Assembly (NCBI GenBank): GCA_028456385.1
Contig: JALNQF010000123.1
Coordinates: 62,001-126,000, forward strand
Direction: 5' to 3'
DNA: 64,000 bases
Source: Ophiosphaerella korrae
Lineage: Eukaryota; Ascomycota; Dothideomycetes; Pleosporales; Phaeosphaeriaceae
Every line of letters begins with the position of its first letter. Position 1 is the stretch's first letter. The notes under the pieces were generated by a model. The model worked only from the letters and a program-made list of their open reading frames with translations. It ran no database searches and was not told where the DNA came from. Of the stretch, positions 20,430-31,455 are shown piece after piece. A program made the position numbers and the translations under genes.

Positions 20430-22613
20430 ATGGCCCACTCCATCGCACCCTCTCTCCTCCTCTCGCCTACCCACTCGAACCCGACCATCACCACCACGCC
20501 CGCACCCTTGATTGCCCGCACGCCCGCCTCCGACCGCTCGAGCAACAACACATTTCTCATGTCTGCCAGCCCTGTGCGAAGCCGCAGGTCTGCTGCCGAG
20601 GGTTACAAGCCCAAGATGATTTCCACTATCGGCGCCAAGCCCGCCTGCCTCGTCAATGCGTCTGTAACATACGTAGGCGATGACCAGATATACGCCTTTG
20701 GGGGGTTTGATCAATACACTGACGAGGTGTACAACCATGTGCTCCGCTTGAATCTTAGTACGCGCCAGTGGAACTTGGTCGACAACTATGGCGACATCCC
20801 AGGTGTGCGCATGGGCCACACGGCATGTTTGTGGCAGGCCAGTAAGCTGCTGGTCTTTGGTGGAGAGAACGAACACCGCCAACACCTTGCCGATGTCATA
20901 GTGTTCGATCTCAAGACTGCACACTGGACCCAGCCCGAGACGCATGGCCCTGCACCGCGGGGCCGAGCCCGTCATTCTGCCGTGATCCACGACGACAAGC
21001 TCTACGTTAGCGGGGGTCAGACTGGCCATGACAGTGTTCTCGACGACATTTGCTATCTTGATCTGAAGACATGGACTTGGTCTCGCACATGGAGATTCGT
21101 TCCTCGCTATGACCACGCCAGCTGGGTCTGGAATGGCCGTATCTGGATCTTCGGAGGTATCAACGATGAGATGGAGAAGAATAATGAGATTTGGTGGCTG
21201 GATCTCCGCGGCAGCCCAGAGTTTGAACATGCCATGAAGTTTGGAACTGGCGATCGTCAATTACTTTCATCCAGGCACCGATTCCAGGTTCCTGCGTCTG
21301 GTCATGTAGCCACTGGTAGTACAGGCTACACAGCCAACTCAAGTGTGCAGTCGTACCATGGCATGACCTCGAGCCGCTCTCCTTATGTCGCCCCTGGCTC
21401 CATATCTTCCCTTAAATTCCACTCGAGCCCAAATCTACCTTCGCAGGCCGCTGGTACTCATTTCCACATCTTCTCCTCGGGCTGCATGCTCGACTTTGTC
21501 ACACCTGCCGAGCTGAGCTCTGAGACCAGCCTGTCTAGCCTGGAGCTGGACACACTTCGCTGGCAAAAACTAGCTGATGGTAAAGACTTGTATAGTCCTA
21601 ATTATCGATGGCATTACTGCACGACGAATCCCGAAGGAACCCATGCTTGGCTGCTAGGAAGTCCAATCGAACCAGCGGCGGATGCAAACCACAACGGCGA
21701 GTACCTTAGCGATGTGCTTGCCATTGACCTTCGCAAATATGGTATTCTTGGTAATGAACTCGCCTCGGACTCGCGATCAAAAATTATGCCATCTTCTGAT
21801 GCAAATGTGTCATCACATCTCACAGGCATCGGTGCAGACTTATCACTAACATTTGATCAATCTCCTGAGAGCGGCAGTGGCGCTGACTTTATCATCACGG
21901 CCGACCCAGACGATGAATACATCGATAGCCCCACAACATTGGAACCAGGCCCATCGTCTACGTCTACAACTATAGCCTCCACCTCCCGACCTATCCACGT
22001 CCATAAGCTCATCCTTCACGCTCGCTGGCCTCATTTCGCACGCCTCTGGAGCGCCCAAATGTCCGAATTCCACTCTAAGAAAATGCATATCCCCGAGCCC
22101 TATTCCGCCGTGCGCGCCTTCCTCTTCTACCTCTACACTGATAGCATCGCACCCAACCCCCAAAACGGCCCGAGCCTTAGCGATGTGGCTGGCATGCTCG
22201 TCATGTCCAACATCTACGACATGCCACGCCTCCGCCTCCTCTGTGTTAACCGCCTCGGCCGCGAACTCGACATCGAGCACGCGGCCACCATCTGGGAGCG
22301 CGCCGCTACCGCCGGGGAAGACTGGCTCAAACACCGTGCCGCCGCCTTCTGCCTGCACAATTGGGGCCGCCTCGTGCGCACCACGGCCTTCCGCTCCCTC
22401 AACCTCGCCTCCCTCATCGAACTGTGCAGCGAAGCCGCAACCGAGTCCCGCGTCGTCGGCGGCGACGACCTCGAGCTCCTCGGCCAGCTCACGGGACGCC
22501 CCTTTGGTGGCTCAGGTGCGCGCAAACGCAGTCTGGGTAGCGCGGGCGTTTTGACCGCTGGTGAGGATGACGGCGACGACGATGGCGAGGACGACGGTAT
22601 GGATGTTAATTGA
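20430..22613 (+). CDS. Kelch-repeat and BTB protein, possibly Ral2-like
   Basis: A 727-residue single-exon protein. Residues ~55-270 contain at least four Kelch blades, seen as YAFGGFDQYTDEVYNHVLRL, LVFGGENEHRQHLADVIVFDL, LYVSGGQTGHDSVLDDICYLDL and IWIFGGINDEMEKNNEIWWLDL. After a low-complexity middle, residues ~520-590 form a BTB-like domain (VHKLILHARWPHFARLW, FLFYLYTDSI) with a helical extension. The tail is Asp/Glu-rich. N-terminal Kelch plus C-terminal BTB is the layout of fission yeast Ral2, which acts with Ras in mating and morphology signalling. That assignment is inference from architecture. The start could also be the internal ATG at residue 43. Confidence 0.85.
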   Translation: MAHSIAPSLLLSPTHSNPTITTTPAPLIARTPASDRSSNNTFLMSASPVRSRRSAAEGYKPKMISTIGAKPACLVNASVTYVGDDQIYAFGGFDQYTDEVYNHVLRLNLSTRQWNLVDNYGDIPGVRMGHTACLWQASKLLVFGGENEHRQHLADVIVFDLKTAHWTQPETHGPAPRGRARHSAVIHDDKLYVSGGQTGHDSVLDDICYLDLKTWTWSRTWRFVPRYDHASWVWNGRIWIFGGINDEMEKNNEIWWLDLRGSPEFEHAMKFGTGDRQLLSSRHRFQVPASGHVATGSTGYTANSSVQSYHGMTSSRSPYVAPGSISSLKFHSSPNLPSQAAGTHFHIFSSGCMLDFVTPAELSSETSLSSLELDTLRWQKLADGKDLYSPNYRWHYCTTNPEGTHAWLLGSPIEPAADANHNGEYLSDVLAIDLRKYGILGNELASDSRSKIMPSSDANVSSHLTGIGADLSLTFDQSPESGSGADFIITADPDDEYIDSPTTLEPGPSSTSTTIASTSRPIHVHKLILHARWPHFARLWSAQMSEFHSKKMHIPEPYSAVRAFLFYLYTDSIAPNPQNGPSLSDVAGMLVMSNIYDMPRLRLLCVNRLGRELDIEHAATIWERAATAGEDWLKHRAAAFCLHNWGRLVRTTAFRSLNLASLIELCSEAATESRVVGGDDLELLGQLTGRPFGGSGARKRSLGSAGVLTAGEDDGDDDGEDDGMDVN

Positions 22614-23192
22614 CCATTTTCCCTCCCAACCTTTTTTTTAAAGCACACTTAAGTATGAAGTCATGTCCATATCCATGCATCTTGGCGAGGCGCTGTTTTC
22701 TAGCAAGTGGTTGCGTTTATGGTTGTGTATTTGATGGATTGGCACTACACAATTTGACACGGGCATTGCGCGGGCGTTGTGTTATCTGTTTGTATGGTGT
22801 TGAGCACGGTTTGGTTGGGGGGGGTTATATTATGATAGCATGAATGGTCAATGAGAATGATATGAGTGAACTACGTAGTATTCTCACGTGACATGCGCTG
22901 TCAAGGCTGGAGTAAGCCGGGTCGTGTAGCCTGATGCACGGCGCTGAATTGCCTGAGACTAAATATATATATCCCTCTCTAAAGGCGCCAGGATGTAGCT
23001 ATTATGCGCCTGCCGTCACTCTCACTCCAGATGCGTTCCCTCAGAACACGGCACTCGTCGTCATACTAGCATATCTTCGTCACCTCGACGTCCAGCCAGG
23101 AAAAAAAAAAAAAAAGGCCAAATGCACGCCTTCCCACGTTTCCCATGGCGCCGTCCACGATTATTAACACGCATTCTCTTCACTCAGGCACA
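22614..23192. other. Convergent 3' region, no gene recognised
   Basis: 579 bp between the convergent Kelch-BTB and Dsk2 genes, probably both 3' UTRs. It contains an A run around 23101-23115. Confidence 0.6.
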
Positions 23193-24686
23193 CTACGCGC
23201 CGCCATTAAGCAGATACTCGATAGCGCCCTGGACGTTTCCGCCCGAGCGGCGCAGCGCAGAGATGTTGCGGTCGAATTCGTAGAAGCCCATTTCGTTGAG
23301 CTGGGCGAGCTGGGTTTCGTAGATTTGCTCAGGTGGCCGTGTGTCTGCTGGGGGAGGAGTACCAAACCCACCGCCTTGGCCGAATGCGCCTTGGCCGAGG
23401 AGAGCGGCGAAGGGGTTGTTGGGTGGGGGGGAGGTGGTGCCGGTGGTGCTGGGTTGGCCGAAGGCGGCGAAGGGGTTTGCGCCTGGGGCCCCGCCGCCGC
23501 CCATCATTTGCATCATTTGGCGCATGGCTTCTGGGTCTTGCATCATGTTGCGGGCTGCCTCAGCGATGGGATTTGCCGGTTGGCCTTGGGGTCCGCCAAA
23601 GAGGTTGCCGAATGGATTGGCGGCCTGCAATGGATCCTGTGGGTTTTGTGAGTCTGTGCCTGTGTTAGTGTTCTGCTGGGGGGGAGCGAATGGGTTTGGG
23701 CCTCCTGCGAAGAGGCTAGCGAAGAGATTGGGTTGTGCGGCTGTTGAGTCTCCGCCTGTAGTTGTGGCTGTACCCGTGGCTGTACCCGTGGCTGTACTCG
23801 TGGCTGTGGCTGCACCGTCAGCCTGTGCCTGTGGTGTGTTGTCCGTGACACCAGGAGCTGGGAAGCTTGAGGCGCCGGCGCCGTTCCGGTTCATGGCCCG
23901 CTGCATCTGTAATTGCATGCGCATCATTTCTGGGCTGAACATCATGCGGCGAGTCTCGGGGTTCCTGAGCATCTGTTGAAGCATTGGGTTATCACGAATC
24001 TGTTGCTCGTCAGCTGTGGTGATCAGCGGCAAGGCGACGCACGCACCATGGGGTTTTGCATCATCATGTCGACTACTGCGGGGTTATTCATAGCCTCGTT
24101 CATCTGCGACAAAAACATGGGGTTGTCCATCATTTCAAGCATGGATTCTTGCGTTGGTGGCGGGCCCATCTACACGTCATTAGTACGGGGTTATGCTGGA
24201 GAAGGTCGCATCATCACTCACTCCTCCGTCTGGGCCAAACATGTCCATACCAGGCAGGCCGTGGAATCCAGCGTAGCGCGCGCCCGTCAGGCCGGCGAGC
24301 GGGTTGTTGCCGGTCCCTGCAGCGATGTTGGTGGGGACCTGAGGAGCAGGCGTGCCGGTCCCGCTGGCTGCGCTTGATGTGCCCTGGTTGGCGGGGTTTT
24401 GCCGGGCATTGCTCGCAGCGCCCTTGACCAGGTGAATTGTGTGGCCGTCCTTGATCTTGACGCTGGCGAGCGTATCCGGATCCTTCAGCACCCGGCCCGA
24501 ATAGATGAGGCGTTGGCGGTCTTGGGGAATGTCTGCGAGCTCGGGCGCAGACAGCCTAGTCTTGAGGTCGGCGACGGTGGTGGCGGTGGGAAGGGTCAGG
24601 ACGTGCTTCTGGTCGTTGGCGGCCTTGACGCTGAAGGTAACCTGCGAGTCCTCGGTGGAGGCGGGAGCGGCGGCGTCGTCGGCCAT
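23193..24686 (-). CDS. DSK2: Ubiquilin-family shuttle protein Dsk2
   Basis: Exons 24686-24222, 24169-24047 and 23999-23193, 464 residues. Intron 1 (52 bp) starts GTGAGT, has ACTAATGAC and ends GTAG. Intron 2 (47 bp) starts GTGCGT, has GCTGAC and ends ACAG; both are phase 0. An N-terminal ubiquitin-like domain spans ~15-88 (VTFSVKAAND, RLIYSGRVLKD, IKDGHTIHLVKG). Met-rich STI1-type segments follow (ESMLEMMDNPMFLSQMNEAM, MMMQNPM, then MLRNPETRRMM), then an Asn/Pro/Gly-rich linker. A C-terminal UBA domain (LAQLNEMGFYEFDRNISAL, GAIEYLL) ends the protein. Such proteins carry ubiquitinated clients to the proteasome. The linker contains a short Thr/Ala/Gly minisatellite-coded run. Confidence 0.93.
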
Positions 24687-25178
24687 GGGCGGCGGCGGTG
24701 GAGTGATGTGTCGCTGGGCGTGTAGCAATGGCAAGGAAATGGGAGGAAGAAAGAGACAAACGACCGGCACCTTGTGGTAGTGCGAGTGGAGGCGGGCGGC
24801 GGGCGCTCGTGCCTCGTGGTAATATGCAGAGCAAGACTGTATTGGTGGTAATAGTGACAACTGGACCAGGACGCCGTTGGAATGCCACAGAAGGGGTGTG
24901 GGCCTCGAGCATGTCACGTCCCTGTCCTGCCATGCGTCATTAGCTCGTGCATGGCATCTGACTAATCCCGCCGCGGTGAACAGTGAACGCCATCCGAGGC
25001 CACGCCGGACTAGACCGGGGCACCCGACGAGGCCGAGGCATCTTCTGGCCGCAGCCAGTCTTCTCCATCTTTCCCCACGACTCGACATGAAGCCCCTTCC
25101 TCCCTTCGCGCCCCCAAAAAACCTGTCGTCTTGATCCTGGATAGCCAATTGCAACCAATTCCGTTCCATACATGCACC
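24687..25178. promoter_or_regulatory. Divergent intergenic promoter region (Dsk2 / quinone oxidoreductase)
   Basis: 492 bp between two divergent start codons. Long frames crossing it on either strand are shadows. No motif was singled out. Confidence 0.55.
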
Positions 25179-26253
25179 ATGAAAGGCATCCAACTCAAAC
25201 AGTACGTCAACGGCCCCGACGACCTCAAAGTCCTCGACCTGCCCACCCCAGCCCCAAAGCCCTCCGAATACCTCATCGCCATCCACGCCTCGGCAACCAA
25301 CTTCTTCGACCTCCTCCAAATCCGCGGCAAATACCAGCACCAGCCCGCCTTCCCCTGGATCGCCGGCTCTGAGTTCTCTGGCGTCGTCCTCAAAGCCCCC
25401 AGCTCTCTCCCCGGCCGCGCTGCCCCCAAGTTCAAGGCCGGCGATAAGGTGTTTGGCGCCAGCCAGGGCGGGTATGCAACACACATTGTGTGCGCCGAGG
25501 AGAGGCTTAAGCCCGTGCCGCAGGGGTGGAGCTTCGCCGATGCCGCCGGCGTGTTTGTCACGGCTCCCACGAGCTATGCGGGCTTGGTGACGAGGGCAGG
25601 CATCAAAAAGGGCATGTCCACGGTACGAATATACATCCAATTGCATATGCTTACTCTTGTGCACAGGCGACTGGGTCCTCGTCCACGCTGCCGCCGGCGG
25701 CGTCGGTCTAGCCGCAGTCCAAATCGCCAAAGCCTTCGGCGCAACTGTCGTCGCTACGGCGGGCACCCAGCACAAGCAAGACGTCGCGCGATCCTTTGGC
25801 GCTGACTACGCCGTCGATTACCGCCAGGCCGACTGGCCGGAGCAGGTCAAGAAGCTGACGCCCAAGGGGCGCGGCGTCGACATTGTGTACGACCCTGTTG
25901 GCCTCATTGCGCAGTCGATGAAGTGCATTGCGTGGAATGGGCGTCTTCTCGTTATTGGCTTCGCGGCTGGCGAGATTGAGAAGATGGCGACGAATCGCAT
26001 TTTGCTCAAGAATGTATCTGTGGTAGGTCTGCACTGGGGTGCGTATGCTATCCACGAGCCAGAGAAGCAGGACGAGGTGTGGGACGGTATTTTCAAGCTG
26101 GTGAAGGAGGGCAAGTATCGCGGCACTGCGTTCACCGACAAGGAGTTTGTGGGCTTGGATAGTGTGCCTGCCGCATTAAAGGCTCTGGGTGCAAGGGATA
26201 GCTGGGGCAAGGTCGTGGTCAAGGTTCCGCAAGAGGGCGCAAGCAAAATTTAG
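25179..26253 (+). CDS. NADPH:quinone oxidoreductase-like (zinc-free MDR family)
   Basis: Exons 25179-25611 and 25667-26253, 339 residues. N-terminal GroES-like domain, then a Rossmann domain with LVHAAAGGVGLAAVQIAKAF, the NADP-binding loop of quinone oxidoreductases. The zinc-binding Cys residues of alcohol dehydrogenases are absent. The intron decides the frame. Splicing at GC/AG (G/GCATGT ... GCACAG, 55 bp) joins IKKG to GDWVLVHAAAGG in perfect family register. The nearby GT donor (GTACGA, 44 bp) would shift the frame and destroy the Rossmann fold. So a non-canonical GC-AG intron is inferred. The likely activity is two-electron or one-electron reduction of quinones or enones; substrate unknown. 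Confidence 0.9.
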
Positions 26254-26785
26254 ACTATGTTGTAGCTATATTGTACCTGCCATCTGCTCCCTTTTCCCAT
26301 GCGCTTTCCAGGCGATGTCTATTATTGCGCGTGAAAAGATACAAGAGTAAATACGGAGTCTCTCACCCAACCGATAAAGCAGGACATTAGCTACTTGAGA
26401 TGTAACAGCCAGAAGATAATTAGCCACCTAGAAACATTTTTCGAGGTATCTATAGATATAGCTGGGGTAATCTAGCATTCCCCCTTAAATTATATCGCAG
26501 TATACAGTATACCATCTATTGTACTTTTCCATCAAGCATCAGCATAGGGAGCAAGATCTTTCCTCATTTTCAGTTCAAGCGATATTATTAGAAAATAGTT
26601 TGCATACTGCAAACCAGGTGGGTATCTAGCATCCATAAGTCCAAACATCCCAACGGTAAAAGTTCACAAGTACAATCTGTGTCAAGCATCCAACTCCAAA
26701 GGCCCCAACAAGAGACAACAAACCCCCCCCCTCCCCTCCCCCAAATTCATTACGACCGACCACATCAAGTACTCGCCTCACCACC
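26254..26785. other. Convergent 3' region, no gene recognised
   Basis: 532 bp between convergent stop codons, moderately AT-rich, with no gene seen. Confidence 0.6.
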
Positions 26786-28433
26786 TCACCCAACCGACCC
26801 CCGATACCTCCTCGGCGGCGCCGCAAACGCCGCATAATCCGGCGGAAACTCGTCTCTCGCCCCAACACTCGCGCTCCTCCCACCCTCCCCCACGCCATGC
26901 GCATCAATGTCGTCAAAACTCGGCGGCGCAACCCACAAATTTGCCGCAGCGCGCAACTCGCTCTCCTCGACGCTGCGCGCCCGCGCATTCTCAATGCCCG
27001 TGTCGCTGCCCTCGGCGCAAATCTGCACGGGCACCTTGAGCGTGAGTGCAGAGGTGTTGGCTGAGAACCTCAGGCTGAGGGTGTACGTGCGGGAGATGAG
27101 GCAGGAGTGGAAAGTGGGGATGAAGTTCTTCGTTAGGGGGAGGGTGACGGGGACGAGGATCTGGGCGGTGTAAAACGTGCCGTTTTGGTACTCTTTCGAG
27201 GCGGGCGGGATGGCGGGTGCGGCGTGGCCGGCGGTGGAGCAGTTTGAGATGCCAGAGTCGCGGCGGAGGGGGGAAGAGGTGGTGGGGTTAGAGGACGCGG
27301 GGTGTTTTTCCCAGGGGGCGGAGGCGATGCACATGGTTGAGAGGGATATGTTTTCTGCGTAGGCACCTTGGGTGACGTCGAAGCCGAGAGTGAGGCGGGA
27401 GGGGAAGCTTTGCCGGGGCGAAGAGGCAAAGTAGGTGGAGACTTTAAGCTTGGTGGTGAGTGAGCTGAGGCGTGGTGGAGTGCTGTTTTCATCGCATGGG
27501 TCGAAGCGGAGGAGTAGTGTGGCCATGGTTGCGATGGGTGCGTTGCCTGATGTTCGCGCACCTGGTATGACGAGGGGCTTTGGTTGAATTGCATTGGCAG
27601 AGAGGGTGCCTATCTTTCCCTTGAACAGGCCTTTCCTAACAGTCTTCTCTTCTCTTGTGCGGTACTCCTTATTTCCATCGATGTTGAGAGGTGGCTGCTC
27701 GATGAGAGCTGGTTTGATGCGAACCTTTTTCGACTTTTCGCCTAGGATCCTAATCCCTTCGGAACCAGTACGCCGATGCGCAATCCGGACCTTGATACTG
27801 TACATGATTTTTGACATCTCCGGAGCAAAATCATCGAGGAGCGTTCCACCGAATCCAGAAAGATCAGGGTCGCCCAGACTTGGAGGAAGCATCAAGTGGC
27901 AGTCTCGAACATGACCAGATGATATTTTGTGTGAACATGACTTTGGAAGAAGCTGAACCGGAACTGTGAATGTGAACGGGAATTGATAGCGTCGCCCAGC
28001 CTCGAGTACCCTTGGCGAGGGGAAGTCGGATTCAGCGATTGGTTGGCGGAGAACCAAGAACCGATGGTTTGCTGCTGTGCGTCCTGTCAGTGATGGTGTG
28101 GCGCTGAGTGTGTCCACACAAGTCTGGCTCGTCCCTGCCAGGAATTAGCTGATGTTCCAAGCAAAAGGAGAAGCAGTACCCACCTATGAAGGCAATGTCA
28201 ATATCCTCGAACCGAGTGTCATGTGGTGCAATTATAGTGACGGTCCCTTCGATAGTGTCCATTGTGGAATAAGAAGTGACCCAAGTATTGGATGCTCCAT
28301 CGCTGCCATTGAGATTGATTTCAATGGTTGGCTGGCCATAATGGGTCATATTGCGAACCTTGTACCCGACTTGGTTTCTCATGGTCTGCGCTGTGCTCGC
28401 GTGCGAGTACACTGATGACCGCGCAGAAGACAT
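26786..28433 (-). CDS. Arrestin-like adaptor protein with PPxY motif
   Basis: Exons 28433-28184 and 28134-26786, 532 residues. The 49-bp intron starts GTGGGT, has AGCTAATT and ends GCAG, phase 1, rejoining AFIGG to TSQTCVDTLS. Residues ~30-150 match an arrestin N-terminal domain (IEGTVTIIAPHDTRFEDIDI; RFLVLRQPI; YQFPFTFTVP), with a second beta-rich half (FIPTFHSCLISRTYTLSL; LKVPVQI). Near the C-terminus PPDY (about 514-517) fits PPxY, the ligand of WW domains in Rsp5/NEDD4 ubiquitin ligases. This fits arrestin-related trafficking adaptors that direct ubiquitination of plasma-membrane transporters. The client is unknown. Confidence 0.85.
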
Positions 28434-30120
28434 GGTGGTTTGCCTCGTTCGTCTCAGAACTGGCGAGTCAAAAGGATGGCTAGGCCCTCATATAGTCCCA
28501 AGGTTGTGGGGGTGCTTGAGGGGTCAGTCCAGCTGTCAAGGCGGAGATGGCTTGGAAGCTGAGCTAAGTCAAAGGGAGGAATGGTGAGTGGCAAAAGCCA
28601 ATGGCCGTGGTATTATCCAGACCGAAGGCGAAGTTTGAGGCCTTGTACTATGTAGGGCAGTAGAAAGGGGGGACCTGAGGCGATCTTATACATTCTGGCA
28701 GAGATAGCTTGCCTGAGTCATCTGCTGCTGCAGAACGGTGATGACTGCCCCCAAGATGCAGGTGGAGGATTTGCTCAGCAAATGACTTTTCTTGGCCATT
28801 GAGACTGGATGCGGGGAGTCATGCGCCCTACAAGCTCAAAGTGGTAAGCGCTAATCGGAATAACATCAATGACTGAACTATCTGAGACATGTCCAAACAC
28901 GTCTTTATCCTATCTGTTGGTTTTATAAAGCGGTCACAGCCTGTTCAAAGTTGTCTTTCAATATCTATCGTCCTGACAATGTGGATCTGCAGGCAGACGG
29001 AACCCTGCAGCATCTCAGCCAAGTATCAGGTCACGACCTGGGATGACGATTGAGTGCAGCGGTGCCGCGAATGCTCATGTAACAAATATACGACAGGTGG
29101 ATACGCTGTGTCATTGGCTTGTTTGCAAATTTTCAAACAAGTGGTTAACTATGCCGTTAGGTGGTAGACGCGTCAATTTCCTGCTTCAACAGTTCCCAAT
29201 AGTCGGTAACCTCCGACCCTGCCTTGTGATCAAATTTTCACTACCTTTTGCATGTGCAAGGGATAAAAGGGCGTGGAGATGGTGCATAAAAGGTCATTGC
29301 ATTTGATATTTGATGGAAGCTCTGTGTATTAGTGTTGGATACGCAGGCATCGATGCACGTGATAGCCATGTAAACATTGGCTAGACGCCGCAGTAGGGCG
29401 CGTGGCGTTGGCGGGTTGCTGAAAAGGAAAAGGGCGGCCATATTTATTTATCAGCGTGCTGTCCAATTGGCCAATGAGCTGCCTCGCTTGCGGCTATCAT
29501 GGCCTTTCACATCCATGCATCCATTCCGATGCTGCCAACTATTCCGACTATCCCGAACACATGATAGATGGCTCTGACATAGCGAAAGAAAGCCAAATCA
29601 AAGACACAGTCAGGGTACTGTGCTATTGGCTCATCCAAAGACGTTTCCCATGCCATGTGGCGAGCCCGTGGTGAACCATCCCTTTTCCGGCGGGCAAAAG
29701 CTTCCGTCAATAGGCCAACATTACCCTGCCAGCTTTTCGATCAGGGAGCTGATTGGATTTGCGTGATATACGAGCCAAAATCAACAGTGTTCCATTTGAA
29801 GAAAAGTGTTTACTCTGATACCAAGCCAACGTCAGGCAAATGTTCTTCTGTGCCGGCACCCCAAAATCTAAACGGTTTTTATACAATAAAACATATTATA
29901 CCATGTTCCTAATCCGTCTCACCTACTCTCGCCTCTATCTCCGCCCCTAAAAGGTCCCTGCGGCTTTCTTCTCATCTCCCAGTATCCCTGCCACCTTGAC
30001 TGCCTCCAAAATGCGCCGCTGTCGAAATCTTCGCCCCTAGACCAATTTATTCTCATCAATTCTCGTTAGATCGTGTCACTCTACCTCCGTCAACATTTCT
30101 CTACACTTATCATACCTCAT
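28434..30120. other. Intergenic, no gene recognised
   Basis: 1.7 kb of normal composition with only short frames. I see no transposon ends, tRNA or coding signal. Confidence 0.55.
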
Positions 30121-31198
30121 ATGATTCTCCGCCCGACTCACACCTTCAAAGCTGTGAGGATGCTCTCCACACTCGTTGGCCAAAATAGTCGCGAGTACAA
30201 GCTCCAAAGGGTACTCCAGCGGCATCCCGAGAAGCTCGAACTCAGTGTCTGCTTTGCACTGTGAGCTTTAGAAATATCTTATATCCTGTAGGCTAACTAA
30301 GTTGATAATTAATTCTAGCTGTGGCAACAGACCCTTTGGTTTAAAGCCTGTCTCGCGGTCGATCTTCGAGCACTTGCAAGAGTTCCGAAATGAGTTCGAA
30401 GGCCATTCCCATCTCCGTATTCACATAGACCAAATCGAAAAAGAGAACATCGTCGTCTATGAATACTTTAAGACCGATTTGCTTTCGTTGGTAGAGAACT
30501 ACCCAGTCCTTCTTGATATTCCCGAATAACTCCCTGGCTAATTATCCCCCAGAAGTTAAGCTGAATAATGTCTTTCTCAACTGGTATGTGGACCCGAGGG
30601 ATGGGTTTCATCCGGAAAAGGTGGTCTTGGGCGATATGGGCTGTGCCTCACAATTAAAAAGCGAAAAACGACCAAATTATAGGATTGGGAATGTCATGTG
30701 GCGCAGCCTAGAAGGGCAACTAGGAAAAGGCGCTGGAAAACCTTCAGAGGTTTTCTCTTTTGCACTTTTGGTGAGTTCCATATTCAGTTCAGCTAAAACA
30801 AGCTTATTCATTCCTCTTTCTAGTGCCTCTACGTTATGACGGGGGCACAATTTTTCCACTTGAATTTTGAGGAGCTCGAGACTGAGCCTGAGTTGGTGGT
30901 TTTGTTCAAGCTACTCTTAACTTTTGGCCCGCTACCAGATGCACTTGTAAAACATGTCAACGACGACGAGGCTGGTGAGCTCTTGACTAGTTTGTGGCGA
31001 ATAATAAGAGAAAACGGAGTAAATGAGAATTTTACGGAATAGTCAGAGAATGTATTTCCTAACCTCAATGATGCAGCAAAGAGGCTAATCGTGCGGATGA
31101 CGAATCTTGATCCAGTAAAGGGAGCGCCAATGTTAGATATTATGACAAACGCTTATTGGAATGGAGACGGGAACTCTCTAGCCCTGGCAGGACGGTAA
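30121..31198 (+). pseudogene. Protein kinase-like gene, broken, catalytic loop deleted
   Basis: Pieces of a kinase-like protein are in order but not in one frame. First, 30121-30260 and, after a clean 58-bp intron (GTGAGC...GGCTAACTAAG...TCTAG, 30261-30318), GLKPVSRSIFEHLQEF and VVYEYFKTDLLSLVENYP. This ends at a TAA near 30530. A frame change leads to VKLNNVFLNWYVD and VVLGDMGCAS (DFG position reads DMG), then IGNVMWRSLEGQLGKGAGKPSEVFSFALL. A second intron follows (GTGAGT...TTCTAG), then MTGAQFFHLNFEELE. A TAG interrupts at about 31040 (probably from TGG), with family-like sequence continuing to 31198. The stretch that should carry the HRD catalytic loop (HxDxxxxN) is missing. Intron sites remain intact, so decay looks recent. 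Confidence 0.72.
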
Positions 31199-31455
31199 AT
31201 GGCAAAGTTTTGAATCCGAAGCATTAAATTTTGCGTTGTCTATTTTTGACTGACCTCAGCTAAAGCCTAATGCTACATCCCTTATACTTGACAACGATTA
31301 CATAATGAACATGGATTGACTAGGGATCTAAGATTTTCCGGTGCCAATATATTGACGGCTCAGAGGCCTTCATTTTTAGAGGCAAAAAACCTCTGGATAT
31401 GGAGGCGCCTAAGCCAATACAACATCAGTTGAGAGGAATATGGTATTGTTTCACT

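Noticed and set aside
25621..25666. Canonical GT-AG intron (GTACGA donor) in the oxidoreductase gene
   Set aside because: It shifts the frame and loses the Rossmann fold; the GC donor just upstream restores family register.
24687..25775. Extension of the Dsk2 frame upstream to 25775 on the minus strand
   Set aside because: It overlaps the oxidoreductase gene antisense; the ubiquitin-like domain starts at the ATG at 24686.
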